Origin: Methylobacterium brachythecii
GTDB taxonomy: Bacteria; Pseudomonadota; Alphaproteobacteria; Rhizobiales; Beijerinckiaceae
DNA length: 64,000 bases
Direction of reading: 5' to 3'
Assembly: GCF_014196345.1 (NCBI RefSeq)
Contig: NZ_JACIDN010000001.1
Location: forward strand, 441,393-505,392
Below are positions 8,020 to 16,293 of the stretch, in pieces. Under the pieces are notes generated by a model. The model worked only from the letters and a program-made list of their open reading frames with translations, was not told where the DNA came from and searched no databases. Both the position numbers and the translations under genes were made by a program. How positions within the stretch are numbered: position 1 is the first letter of the stretch; the number at the start of each line of letters is the position of its first letter.

Positions 8020-9336
8020 TCAAGCCGCGTCGAGGTTGACCTGTAGGCCGGAGCCATCCGGGCGGTTGCGCAGCCGCAGGGCGAGGCGCGAGCGACGCGC
8101 CGCCATCTCGGTGATCGCCAGCCCGAGCCCGCTTCCCGAGGCGCTCTTGTTGCGTCCGCGGAAGAAACGGGTCGTAACGTGCGGCAGCTCCTCCTCCGGG
8201 ATGCCCGGTCCTTCGTCGCGTACGAAGAAGCCGGCCCCGGTGGGGCTCAAGCCCCATTCGACCGTGCCGGCGCCCATGTGTTGGATGGCGTTCTCGTGGA
8301 GGTTGCGGATGGCGAGCCGCAGGCTTTCCGGGTCGCCTCTCATCCTCAGATCGGCGAGGCGCGGGTCGACGATCGTCCGGATACCGTCGCCGACGCGCAT
8401 GCCGCCCACCGTCTCGGCGATCAGGGCGCCCACCTCGACGTCGACCAGCGGGCGTTCCTCGGTCTCGGCATCGAGCCGGGCGGCGTCGAGGAGCTGGCGC
8501 ACCAGCCGGGTGGTCTGATCGACGGCGACGAGGATCTGGCGGAGAGCCGCCTTCACGACGCCGGGATCGGTGGTCGCCATGGCGACCTGGGCCTGCGTCT
8601 TCAGCCCCGCGAGCGGCGTGCGCAATTCGTGGGCTGCGAAGGCGGTCACCGTCCGCTCGTGCCGCCGCGCCGTTTCCACTTTCAGGAACAGGGCGTTGAG
8701 GGCATCGGCAAGCGGCCGCACTTCGGCCGGCGCGCGCCCGGCATCGATCGGACGCATGTCGTCGGCGTCGCGCGCCGAGAGGTCGCGCGCCATGCGCCGA
8801 AGGGGACGCAGGCCACGCCCGAGGCTGACCCAGATCAGGAGGCCGAGCAGCGGCACCACGAGGATCATCGGCATCAGGAAGCTGCGCACGAGGTCGGTGG
8901 CCAGCCGCTCGCGCATGCCGACCCGGTCGCCGACCATGACGCGGAGGCCCTTGCCCGGATCCTCAAGGGTAAAGACGCGCCAGGTCTCACCGTTGATCTC
9001 CCGCTCCGAGTACCCCGAAGCGGTGTCCGTCATGCGGTGCTCCGGGGCGCCGCTGGAGCGGGCCAGCATGCCGCCGGAGAGCGACCAGATCTGGCAGGTG
9101 AGCTGATGCTCGTAGCCCAGCGCCGGGATCGGCGTCTCGAGTGCGCCGGTTCGGGAGCCCGGCGTGACCCTGTCGGCCACTGAGATCACCATGCGGGCGG
9201 CTTCCTGGAGCTGCGTGTCGACGAAATGCTCCACCTCGCGCTTGGAGCTGACGTAGATCCAGAGCACCGCGCTCAGCCAGATCAGGCCGGTGGCGACGAC
9301 GAGGATGGCGAAGAGCCTGGTGCGAAGCGCGCTCAT
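8020..9336 (-). CDS. Two-component sensor histidine kinase (QseC/PmrB-like)
   Basis: 438 aa. TM helix at about 8-30, a periplasmic sensor loop (31-150), TM helix 152-174, HAMP, then the H-box FAAHELRTP with phospho-accepting His236, an N-box (NLHENAIQH), a G1 box (DEGPGIP) and GSGLGL. Order and length fit classical OmpR-partner kinases such as QseC or PmrB. Its start overlaps the response-regulator stop by one base (TGATG), so the two are co-translated. The signal is unknown; the loop has no recognised ligand motif. Confidence 0.92.
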   Translation of the reverse strand: MSALRTRLFAILVVATGLIWLSAVLWIYVSSKREVEHFVDTQLQEAARMVISVADRVTPGSRTGALETPIPALGYEHQLTCQIWSLSGGMLARSSGAPEHRMTDTASGYSEREINGETWRVFTLEDPGKGLRVMVGDRVGMRERLATDLVRSFLMPMILVVPLLGLLIWVSLGRGLRPLRRMARDLSARDADDMRPIDAGRAPAEVRPLADALNALFLKVETARRHERTVTAFAAHELRTPLAGLKTQAQVAMATTDPGVVKAALRQILVAVDQTTRLVRQLLDAARLDAETEERPLVDVEVGALIAETVGGMRVGDGIRTIVDPRLADLRMRGDPESLRLAIRNLHENAIQHMGAGTVEWGLSPTGAGFFVRDEGPGIPEEELPHVTTRFFRGRNKSASGSGLGLAITEMAARRSRLALRLRNRPDGSGLQVNLDAA

Positions 9337-9995
9337 CAGACGCCCCTCATCCGGTAGCCGAGGCCGCGCACCGTCTCGATGGCGTTCCGGCCGATCTTGG
9401 CGCGCAGGTTGTGGATGTGCACCTCCACCGCGTTGCTCTCGACCTCCTCCTGCCAGCCGTAGAGCCTCTCCTCCAGTTCGGACTTCGCGTGCAGGACGCT
9501 CGGGCGTTCCATCAGCGCGCCGAGCACCATGAACTCGCGCCGCGAGACCGGGACCGGCCTGTCGTCGACGCTTACCGCGAAGCTGCCCGGGTCGAGCCGG
9601 ATGCCGCCGTGCACGAGGGCGGCCGAGGCCCGCCCCGCCGCGCGGCGAACCACCGCCCGGATGCGGGCCGAGAGCTCGTCGAGGTCGAACGGCTTGCCGA
9701 TATAATCGTCTGCCCCGCCGTCGAGGCCGGCGATCCGGTCGGCGACCGCGTCGCGCGCCGTCAGCAGAACCACCGGGGTCCGATCACCCCGCGCCCGCAG
9801 GGCGCTCAGGACGTCGAGGCCCGAGCCGTCCGGCAGCATGAGGTCGAGGACGACGGCCGAGAAAGCGCCAGCGATGAGAGCAGAATCCGCATCCTCGCAG
9901 GTGCCGACGCAGTCCACGGTCGCGCCGGACAGGCCGAGCCCGACCCTGAGGCCGTCCGACAGGATGGGATCGTCCTCGACCACAAGCAGGCGCAA
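9336..9995 (-). CDS. OmpR-family response regulator (QseB/PmrA-like)
   Basis: 219 aa. Receiver domain with acidic pocket (EDD at 7-9), phospho-acceptor Asp51 in VVLDLMLPDGSG and the conserved Lys in GKPFDLDEL. A C-terminal winged-helix DNA-binding domain ends in NLRAKIGRNAIETVRGLGYR. It is the first gene of the regulator-kinase operon. A CTTAAG-N5-CTTAAG direct repeat 40 bases upstream of its start matches the box bound by PmrA/QseB-type regulators, suggesting autoregulation. Confidence 0.94.
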   Translation of the reverse strand: MRLLVVEDDPILSDGLRVGLGLSGATVDCVGTCEDADSALIAGAFSAVVLDLMLPDGSGLDVLSALRARGDRTPVVLLTARDAVADRIAGLDGGADDYIGKPFDLDELSARIRAVVRRAAGRASAALVHGGIRLDPGSFAVSVDDRPVPVSRREFMVLGALMERPSVLHAKSELEERLYGWQEEVESNAVEVHIHNLRAKIGRNAIETVRGLGYRMRGV

Positions 9996-10034
9996 CGCGT
10001 GTCTCCTCGGTTGCGGGGCAGTCTAAAGCGTTGC

Positions 10035-10051
10035 CTTAAGCCTGGCTTAAG
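10035..10051. promoter_or_regulatory. PmrA/QseB-type direct repeat CTTAAG-N5-CTTAAG
   Basis: Two CTTAAG hexamers spaced by five bases lie between the divergent response regulator (start 9995) and L,D-transpeptidase (start 10104). This matches the known YTTAAK-N5-YTTAAK box of PmrA-like regulators. Because CTTAAG is itself palindromic, the box reads the same on both strands and could serve either gene. Confidence 0.55.
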
Positions 10052-10103
10052 CTGCGTTTCCGACCTGGGGCGACCTCATCGAACAACCGACCGCGTCGCC
10101 ATC

Positions 10104-10922
10104 ATGTCGAACACCGTCCATACACGTCCCGCTCACCGCCGTGATCCTGTCCGCGGTGCATCGGCCTGTGTGCTGCGCCTCGCCGCGGTCCTGGCCCTCG
10201 CGTCGGCGCTGGGCGCCTGCACGGCCTCAATGGGCGGGCAGCCCGAGGTGGCTGCCGTGAGCCATCGCTTCGGTCCCGACGTGCTGCGCCGCTACGCGGC
10301 CCTGACCGACGAGCCCTTCCCGGTCGCGGCGATCGAGGACCGGGATCTCAAGCCCGACTACGTCCGCCGCGTCGTGGACTACCCGACCCGGGAGCAGCCC
10401 GGCACGCTCGTCGTCGATCCCAACAACCGCTACCTCTATCTCGTCATGGAGGGCGGCCAGGCGATGCGCTACGGGGTCGGCGTGGGCAAGGCCGGGCTCG
10501 AGTTCACCGGCACCGCCACGGTCGGCCGCAAGGCGAACTGGCCGCGCTGGACGCCGACGCCGGACATGCTGCGCCGCGAGCCCGAGCGGAACGGCAAGTG
10601 GGCCGGCGGCATGCCCGGAGGTGCCGGCAATCCCCTCGGAGCACGTGCTCTCTACCTGTTCAAGGACGGCAACGACACGCTGTACCGCATCCATGGGACC
10701 ACGGAGCCGTGGAGCATCGGCGAGGCCGTGTCCTCGGGCTGCATCCGCATGCTGAACCAGGACGTCATCGATCTGCACCGCCGGGTTCCGGTCGGCACGC
10801 GCGTCGTCGTGCTCGGTGGGCAGGGAGCGGTCGCCGCGCGGCCGCAGGCCGCCGAACCGTCGGAAGCGTTCGGCGAGGCGCCGGTAGACCTCGACGACGC
10901 GCCCTCGCCGGTGCGAGGCTAG
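10104..10922 (+). CDS. L,D-transpeptidase (YkuD) lipoprotein
   Basis: 272 aa. An N-terminal lipoprotein signal with lipobox LGAC (Cys39) precedes a YkuD domain. The catalytic signature is complete: His197 in HGTTEP and Cys213 in SSGCIRMLN. Such enzymes make 3-3 cross-links or attach proteins to peptidoglycan in the periplasm. Start at the ATG 10104, the first Met before the signal. It is divergent from the two-component operon with a PmrA-type box between, suggesting envelope-stress control. The Pro/Ala-rich tail after about 235 has no recognised role. Confidence 0.88.
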   Translation: MSNTVHTRPAHRRDPVRGASACVLRLAAVLALASALGACTASMGGQPEVAAVSHRFGPDVLRRYAALTDEPFPVAAIEDRDLKPDYVRRVVDYPTREQPGTLVVDPNNRYLYLVMEGGQAMRYGVGVGKAGLEFTGTATVGRKANWPRWTPTPDMLRREPERNGKWAGGMPGGAGNPLGARALYLFKDGNDTLYRIHGTTEPWSIGEAVSSGCIRMLNQDVIDLHRRVPVGTRVVVLGGQGAVAARPQAAEPSEAFGEAPVDLDDAPSPVRG

Positions 10923-10988
10923 ATCGAGCCACGGACGGGCGGCGCGGCAAATCGCGCCGGACCCGCTTTTCCGGGACAGGAGGACGCC

Positions 10989-11513
10989 ATGACCGATGCC
11001 ATTCCCGACACGTCGAGCCGGCGGGAGGTGTTGGCGGCTTCGCTCCTCGGTGCGCTTCCGCTGCTGCTCGCAGGCTCTGCGACGGCGAGCCCTCTCGACC
11101 CCGCCCAGACCATCATCCAGCCGCCGGATGAGCTGAAGTGGATTCCGACGAAGGGCTATCCCGAGGGCGCATCCGACCGGTGCGTCCTCGCCGGCGACAT
11201 GAACGGTAGTGGGCTCTACTACACCCTGGTGCGCTGGTGGCCGGGCTACATGAGCGCCCCGCACCACTACACGACCGACCGCTTCTGTATGGTCGTGTCG
11301 GGCACCTGGTGGTGCAACAGCGGCGCGGATTTCGACCCGGCCTCCTGCGTGCCGGTGAAGGCCGGCAGCTATGTCCACCGCGTCGCCGGCACGCCGCACT
11401 ACGACGGCGTGGTCGCACAGGGGACCGAGCCTGCCGTGATCGCGATCTGCGGGATCGCGCCGATCAATTACGCCCTGGTCGATGCCTCCAAGCCCGGCTG
11501 GCGGAAGGTCTGA
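10989..11513 (+). CDS. Tat-exported cupin-domain protein
   Basis: 174 aa. A twin-arginine-type leader (SSRREVLAASLLGALPLLL) is followed by a single cupin fold at about 50-150, with HHYTTDRF and a Gly-rich turn (VKAGSYVH). Tat export suggests folding with a metal in the cytoplasm before export. The substrate is unknown. A GGACAGGAGG ribosome binding site precedes the ATG. It follows the L,D-transpeptidase by 66 bases and may be co-transcribed. Confidence 0.7.
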   Translation: MTDAIPDTSSRREVLAASLLGALPLLLAGSATASPLDPAQTIIQPPDELKWIPTKGYPEGASDRCVLAGDMNGSGLYYTLVRWWPGYMSAPHHYTTDRFCMVVSGTWWCNSGADFDPASCVPVKAGSYVHRVAGTPHYDGVVAQGTEPAVIAICGIAPINYALVDASKPGWRKV

Positions 11514-11538
11514 TCGGCCGGCCCTGAGACTGAGACGA

Positions 11539-11721
11539 TCAGCGCTCGGCGGCGAGGAGCTGAAGCAACTCCACGAGATGCGGATCGAGCTGTTCCTCGA
11601 TGATCGGATCGTAGAGCCGCTTCAGCTGCTCGCCCAACCGTGCCCGCGTGCCCTCGTCCAGCTTCGGCGACGCGTCGAGGTTCGGCTCCGGTGCGCGCAG
11701 GGGGCGTTCGCTGTTCGACAT
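11539..11721 (-). CDS. Small NepR-like anti-sigma factor candidate
   Basis: 60 aa, acidic and helical. The core LGEQLKRLYDPIIEEQLD followed by PHLVELLQLL resembles the two-helix NepR family, which binds the general stress sigma factor EcfG and is countered by PhyR. No phyR or ecfG lies nearby, so it would be an orphan paralogue or a look-alike. The usual Pro-Asp-Arg of the loop is replaced by Asp-Pro-His. It converges on the cupin gene. Confidence 0.5.
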   Translation of the reverse strand: MSNSERPLRAPEPNLDASPKLDEGTRARLGEQLKRLYDPIIEEQLDPHLVELLQLLAAER

Positions 11722-11862
11722 CGTCCCTAGATCGCGCTCTCCGGACGCGCGGCAACGGGCCGAACCGGTCGTGCGGTCATTTTTGATGCTGGCGCACCGC
11801 GCATTCTCGATGCGCCCCGAGGATCGACTGCAAATTTCCGCGGACGCGATCCGTGCAAACGA

Positions 11863-11896
11863 AAAGCGCCGCGGGCCTGCCAGCCCGCGGCGCTTT
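11863..11896 (-). terminator. Rho-independent terminator of the minus-strand membrane-protein gene
   Basis: A perfect 14-bp stem (11863-11876 with 11883-11896) and 6-nt loop. On the minus strand it is followed by a T-rich run (CTTTTCGTTT). It begins 22 bases after the stop of the gene ending at 11918. Confidence 0.8.
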
Positions 11897-11917
11897 CGGA
11901 TTCTCGGTGTCGGAGGC

Positions 11918-12148
11918 TTACGCGCCGACGATGGTCTTGAGGTGGCCGATCAGCGAGGCGACGCTGCCGAACTTCTCTGCGAAGTTCGGATTGAAATAGG
12001 CCGCACGCGCCGCGACGATCACGACGACCATCGCCCAGAACAGTCCGACGCCGGTGCGCAGAGCGATCCGCGATACGCTGCTGGGCGCGCCGTGGTCAGT
12101 GCCGTGAGCGACCGGCTCGCCGAATGGGTCGAATTGGATGGGGCGCAT
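11918..12148 (-). CDS. Small single-pass membrane protein
   Basis: 76 aa from the ATG at 12148. A polar N-terminus (MRPIQFDPFGEPVAHG) precedes one transmembrane helix at about residues 33-52 (GLFWAMVVVIVAARAAYF). A strong terminator lies directly downstream, supporting a real transcription unit. The frame continues upstream to 12514, but that part looks non-coding. I do not recognise the family. Confidence 0.6.
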   Translation of the reverse strand: MRPIQFDPFGEPVAHGTDHGAPSSVSRIALRTGVGLFWAMVVVIVAARAAYFNPNFAEKFGSVASLIGHLKTIVGA

Positions 12149-12356
12149 GACGACCAAGATTGCTCGAAACCAGATCTGTAAGTCGTCACAGCATAGCCTC
12201 GACGCAATGGAGACGGTTTTCGAATTTCGGGCTCGGCGGGGAGAGTCCTTCTCCGTGGAAATTCCGGCAGAGAAGAATTCTCTCGGGGGGCTTTGGAGCG
12301 CCCGGCGATCGCGCCGAGGACGATGGCGAGGTTCTCGATCTCCGGTCATGCGGGCC

Positions 12357-12385
12357 TCGATCGATGCGCGTCTGGCATCGATCGA
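12357..12385 (+). promoter_or_regulatory. Operator site 1 of the glucarate regulon (LysR box)
   Basis: A perfect 11-bp inverted repeat, TCGATCGATGC, a 7-bp spacer, then its reverse complement. It contains the LysR-type T-N11-A core (T12365, A12377). Its centre lies near -63 of the promoter proposed at 12399-12427, where LysR activators usually bind. The same arrangement recurs at 14782-14810 upstream of gudD. Confidence 0.7.
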
Positions 12386-12398
12386 TCCAGTGTTTGAC

Positions 12399-12427
12399 TT
12401 GGACGGCGCATCGATCCGCCTTTTAGG
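12399..12427 (+). promoter_or_regulatory. Candidate gudP promoter
   Basis: TTGGAC (12399-12404), a 17-bp spacer and TTTAGG (12422-12427). It starts 13 bases after operator site 1 and leaves a leader of about 95 nt before the gudP ATG. The -10 is weak, as expected for an activated promoter. Confidence 0.45.
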
Positions 12428-12528
12428 TTGTCTTCGGAAAAGGCCGCCTCGTGCCGATCGGGACGAAGAAGCCGGCCGACCTCCGCTACGGTAACAGCCG
12501 GGCGGCTCGATCACATGGGAGAACGCTC

Positions 12529-13854
12529 ATGGGCGCCACGCTTGCCGTGTCGCTGGCCAGGCCGAGCCGCGTCCGGCTCGTCATCGTGACGATGATCTTC
12601 GTCGCCAGCACCATCAACTACGCCGACCGGGCGACGCTCTCGATCGCCGGTCCGTCCCTCGCCAAGGATCTCGGCCTCGACGCCGTCTCCATGGGCTACG
12701 TATTCTCGGCTTTCGCCTGGTCCTACGTGCTGGCGCAATTGCCGGGCGGCTGGCTGCTCGACCGCTACGGCGCGAAATCGGTCTACGCCGTCGCCATCTT
12801 CCTGTGGTCCTCCTTCACCCTGATGCAGGGTGCGGTGGGGTTCTTCACGGGCTTTACCGCGGTCGCGCTGCTGTTCTGCCTGCGCCTGATCGTCGGCCTG
12901 GCCGAGGCGCCGGTCTTCCCGGCCAATGCCCGCATCACGGCCGCCTGGTTCCCGGCCTCCGAGCGCGGCACGGCCTCCGCCTTCTTCAACTCATCGCAAT
13001 ACTTCGCGACGGTGCTGTTCACACCGCTGATGGGCTGGGTGGTGCACAATTTCGGCTGGCACCACGTCTTCACCTTCATGGGCGTGCTCGGCATCGCCTT
13101 CGCGCTGCTCTGGACGCAGGTCATTTACGGGCCGAAGGAGCACCCATCCGTCAACCAGGCCGAACTCGATTACATCAGAGAGGGCGGCGCGCTGCTCGAC
13201 ATGGATGGTCACACCCGGGCCACGGCCCCGGGCCAGACCTGGGAGACCATCCGCAAGCTGCTCTCCAACCGGATGCTGCTCGGCATCTATATTGGCCAGT
13301 ACTGCATAACGACGCTGACGTATTTCTTCTTGACCTGGTTCCCGGTCTACCTCGTCAAGGAGCGCGGCCTGTCGATCCTCCAGGCTGGCTTCGCAGCGGT
13401 CCTGCCGGCGCTCTGCGGCTTTGCCGGCGGCATCCTCGGCGGATGGGTCTCCGACCTGCTGCTCAAGAACGGCTACTCGCTCACGGCTGCGCGAAAAATC
13501 CCGATCGTCGGCGGCATGCTGCTCTCGATGGTGATCATCGGCTGCAACTACGTTCAGGCGGATGCGGTGGTGATCGGGCTGATGGCGCTTGCCTTCTTCG
13601 GCAAGGGGATCGGCGCGCTCGGCTGGGCCGTGGTGTCGGACACCTCTCCGAAGGAAGGCGGCGGCCTCTCGGGCGGCCTGTTCAACACCTTCGGCAACAC
13701 TGCCGGCATCACCACACCGATCGCCATCGGCTACATCGTCCAGCAGACCGGCTCGTTCAACGGCGCGCTCGTCTTCGTCGGACTGAACGCGCTCGTGGCG
13801 GTGTTCTGCTATCTGGTGATCGTCGGCGAGATCAAACGGGTGGAGCTGCGCTGA
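12529..13854 (+). CDS. gudP: MFS glucarate/galactarate transporter (GudP-like)
   Basis: 441 aa with about 12 transmembrane helices. The opening NYADRATLSIAGPSLAKDLG and MGYVFSAFAWSYVLAQLPGG is characteristic of the anion:cation symporter (ACS) sugar-acid transporters GudP/GarP. It would import D-glucarate or galactarate with protons. Start at the ATG 12529, preceded by GGGAGAA. A LysR gene, gudD and a garL-like aldolase follow on the same strand, which supports the substrate assignment. Operator site 1 lies upstream. Galactonate or other aldarates remain possible substrates. Confidence 0.85.
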   Translation: MGATLAVSLARPSRVRLVIVTMIFVASTINYADRATLSIAGPSLAKDLGLDAVSMGYVFSAFAWSYVLAQLPGGWLLDRYGAKSVYAVAIFLWSSFTLMQGAVGFFTGFTAVALLFCLRLIVGLAEAPVFPANARITAAWFPASERGTASAFFNSSQYFATVLFTPLMGWVVHNFGWHHVFTFMGVLGIAFALLWTQVIYGPKEHPSVNQAELDYIREGGALLDMDGHTRATAPGQTWETIRKLLSNRMLLGIYIGQYCITTLTYFFLTWFPVYLVKERGLSILQAGFAAVLPALCGFAGGILGGWVSDLLLKNGYSLTAARKIPIVGGMLLSMVIIGCNYVQADAVVIGLMALAFFGKGIGALGWAVVSDTSPKEGGGLSGGLFNTFGNTAGITTPIAIGYIVQQTGSFNGALVFVGLNALVAVFCYLVIVGEIKRVELR

Positions 13855-13896
13855 CGGCGCGCGACGTCTCCACCCACGCTTCGTCAGGGTGGGGGC

Positions 13897-14778
13897 ATGC
13901 TCGACTTCAGCCAGCTCCGTTGCTTCGTCGCCGTCGCCGAGGAGCTGCATTTCGGCCGCGCCGCCGCGCGGTTGAACATGACGCAGCCGCCTCTGTCCCG
14001 GCAGATCCAGGTGCTGGAGCGGGTGCTCGACGCGGCCTTGCTGGAGCGGACCAGCCGCTCCGTGCGCCTCACCGCGGCGGGGCGGAGCTTCCTGCCCGAG
14101 GCGCAGCGCATCCTGCGGCTCGCGGAAACGGCGGCCCACGTGACCCGGCAGGTTGCGGCGGGACGCGCCGGCACCCTCCGGCTCGGCTTCACGGCAGCCT
14201 CGGCCTACGATTTCCTGCCGCGTCTCGTCATCGGCTTCCGCAATGCCCTGCCGGACGTGACGCTGGCTCTGCGCGAGATGGTTTCCCGCGACCAGCTCGA
14301 AGAGCTTCTTTCCGGGCGGATCGACGCGGCGCTGATGCGGCCGCCGGTGACCCATCCCGACCTCGTCTGCGCCCGCGCGCTCGCCGAGCCTCTCGTCGTG
14401 GCGGTACCGGCCGATCACCCCCTGGCCCGGTCCGAGGTCATCACCGTCCGGCACCTGCACGAGATGCCGTTCATCGACTACGCTCCGCACGACGCGCGCT
14501 ACTTCCACGACCTCGTCCAGGGCCTGCTCGACGAGGCAGGCGTGCGCCCGCGCGTGCTGCAGCAGCTCACCCAGATCCATTCGATCCTCGCCCTGGTGCG
14601 CGCCTCGCTGGGCCTCGCCCTGGTGCCGGAGGCCGCCGAGCGCCTGCGCTTCGAGGGCGTCGTCTTCAAGCCGCTGGTGACGATGCGGCCGCGACTCGTC
14701 GAGCTCTACGTGGCGTGGCGGCGCGACCGGGACGACCCGCTGATCGGCGCGCTCGTCGGCCTGCTCGACGGGCTTTGA
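13897..14778 (+). CDS. LysR-family regulator of glucarate genes
   Basis: 293 aa. An N-terminal winged helix-turn-helix (MLDFSQLRCFVAVAEELHFG, then AAARLNMTQPPLSRQIQVLE) and a LysR substrate-binding domain from about residue 90. It is 43 bases downstream of gudP and so probably co-transcribed, with gudD 127 bases further on. The two inverted-repeat operators flanking this block, both centred near -63 of candidate promoters, are the natural sites for this protein. Activation by an aldarate or pathway intermediate is inferred. Confidence 0.92.
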   Translation: MLDFSQLRCFVAVAEELHFGRAAARLNMTQPPLSRQIQVLERVLDAALLERTSRSVRLTAAGRSFLPEAQRILRLAETAAHVTRQVAAGRAGTLRLGFTAASAYDFLPRLVIGFRNALPDVTLALREMVSRDQLEELLSGRIDAALMRPPVTHPDLVCARALAEPLVVAVPADHPLARSEVITVRHLHEMPFIDYAPHDARYFHDLVQGLLDEAGVRPRVLQQLTQIHSILALVRASLGLALVPEAAERLRFEGVVFKPLVTMRPRLVELYVAWRRDRDDPLIGALVGLLDGL

Positions 14779-14781
14779 CGA

Positions 14782-14810
14782 TCGATCGATGCGTATCGTG
14801 CATCGATCGA
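14782..14810 (+). promoter_or_regulatory. Operator site 2 of the glucarate regulon (LysR box)
   Basis: The same 11-bp inverted repeat as at 12357-12385, with the same 7-bp spacer length but a different spacer sequence. Similarity continues downstream (TCCA, then TTTGGCTTGGAC). It begins four bases after the regulator's stop codon and controls the gudD-garL-garR block. Confidence 0.7.
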
Positions 14811-14823
14811 TCCATCCTTTGGC

Positions 14824-14852
14824 TTGGACCCGCATCGGCGGCCATGATGAGA
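14824..14852 (+). promoter_or_regulatory. Candidate gudD promoter
   Basis: TTGGAC (14824-14829) lies 13 bases after operator site 2, exactly as at gudP. At the matching -10 position is ATGAGA (14847-14852), a poor match. The leader to the gudD ATG would be about 46 nt. Confidence 0.35.
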
Positions 14853-14904
14853 TTGCCTCCGGACGCCCGGCGCATCGCACGCTGGCGCCGCACGGGAGGA
14901 AGCC

Positions 14905-16266
14905 ATGCTCGCCCAGTCCGCCGCCGCGCAGTCGCGTGGCCTGTCGCGCACGCCGACCATCGCCGAGATGCGGGTCGTGCCCGTCGCCGGCCGGGATTCG
15001 ATGCTGCTCAACCTCAGCGGCGCGCATGGACCGTTTTTCACCCGCAACCTCGTCGTCCTCACCGACTCGACCGGAGCCACCGGCCTCGGCGAGGTGCCCG
15101 GCGGAGAGGGTATCCGCAGAACTCTGGAGGATGCCCGCGACCTCGTGATCGGCCGGTCGCTCGGCGACTGGCAGGCGGTGCTCAACGCCATGCGGACCCG
15201 CTTCGCCGACCGCGACGCGGGCGGGCGCGGCCTGCAGACCTTCGATCTGCGCGTGACGATCCACGCGGTCACTGCGATGGAATCCGCCTTCCTCGACCTG
15301 CTCGGCCAGTTCCTCGACGTGCCGGTAGCGGCGCTTCTCGGCGAAGGCCAGCAGCGCGAGGCGGTCGAGATGCTCGGATATCTCTTCTATGTCGGCGACC
15401 GCCGCCGCACCGATCTGCCCTACCGCGAGCCGGAGGCCCGCGACGGCTGGCTGCGCCTTCGCGACGAGGAGGCCCTGACGCCCGACGCCGTGGCGCGCCT
15501 CGCCGAGGCCGCGCACGAGGCCTACGGCTTCAACGACTTCAAGCTGAAAGGCGGTGTGCTCGCCGGCGACGATGAGATCGCCGCCGTCACGGCGATCCAC
15601 GAGCGCTTCCCTCAGGCCCGCGTCACCCTCGATCCGAACGGCGCCTGGTCGCTGCAGGAGGCGATCCGCCTCTGCAAGGGCCGGGGCGACGTCCTCGCCT
15701 ATGCCGAGGACCCTTGCGGAGCCGAAGACGGCTTTTCGGGCCGCGAGATCATGGCCGAGTTCCGCCGCGCCACGGGCTTGCCCACCGCCACCAACATGAT
15801 CGCCACCGACTGGCGGCAGATGAACCACGCGATCCAGCTCGGTTCGGTCGACATCCCGCTGGCCGATCCGCATTTCTGGACCATGGCCGGCTCGGTCCGC
15901 GTTGCCCAGCTCTGCCGCGACCATGGCCTGACCTGGGGCTCGCACTCGAATAACCATTTCGACATCTCGCTCGCGATGTTCACGCATGTCGCGGCGGCGG
16001 CGCCCGGCAAGGTCACGGCGATCGACACCCACTGGATCTGGCAGGATGGCCAGCGCCTGACCCGCGAGCCTTTGCAGATCCGCGGAGGGCTGGTTCGGGT
16101 GCCGGAGCGGCCGGGGCTGGGCATCGAGATCGACTGGGCCGAGGTCGAGGCGGCGAACCTCCTCTACGAGAGTCACGGCCTTGGCGCCCGCGACGATGCG
16201 GCGGCGATGCGGTTCCTGATCCCTGGCTGGACCTTCGACAACAAGCGCCCCTGCCTGCTGCGCTGA
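14905..16266 (+). CDS. gudD: Glucarate dehydratase
   Basis: 453 aa, the usual length. Enolase superfamily: dehydrates D-glucarate to 5-keto-4-deoxy-D-glucarate in the cytoplasm. The opening [20 protein letters not shown] followed by HGPFFTRN is a GudD hallmark. Catalytic residues are visible: Lys213 and Lys215 (FKLKGG), Asp243 and Asn245 (DPNGAW), Glu268 (YAEDP), Asn297 and His347 (GSHSNNH). The ATG at 14905 follows GGGAGGAAG. Operator site 2 is upstream and the aldolase follows after 27 bases. Confidence 0.95.
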   Translation: MLAQSAAAQSRGLSRTPTIAEMRVVPVAGRDSMLLNLSGAHGPFFTRNLVVLTDSTGATGLGEVPGGEGIRRTLEDARDLVIGRSLGDWQAVLNAMRTRFADRDAGGRGLQTFDLRVTIHAVTAMESAFLDLLGQFLDVPVAALLGEGQQREAVEMLGYLFYVGDRRRTDLPYREPEARDGWLRLRDEEALTPDAVARLAEAAHEAYGFNDFKLKGGVLAGDDEIAAVTAIHERFPQARVTLDPNGAWSLQEAIRLCKGRGDVLAYAEDPCGAEDGFSGREIMAEFRRATGLPTATNMIATDWRQMNHAIQLGSVDIPLADPHFWTMAGSVRVAQLCRDHGLTWGSHSNNHFDISLAMFTHVAAAAPGKVTAIDTHWIWQDGQRLTREPLQIRGGLVRVPERPGLGIEIDWAEVEAANLLYESHGLGARDDAAAMRFLIPGWTFDNKRPCLLR

Positions 16267-16293
16267 ACGAGACACCTCGAGGAGACCCGTGCG

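Noticed and set aside
12804-15575. A 923-codon open frame on the plus strand
   Set aside because: Shifted frame across three real genes; Arg/Ala/Pro-rich and without motifs.
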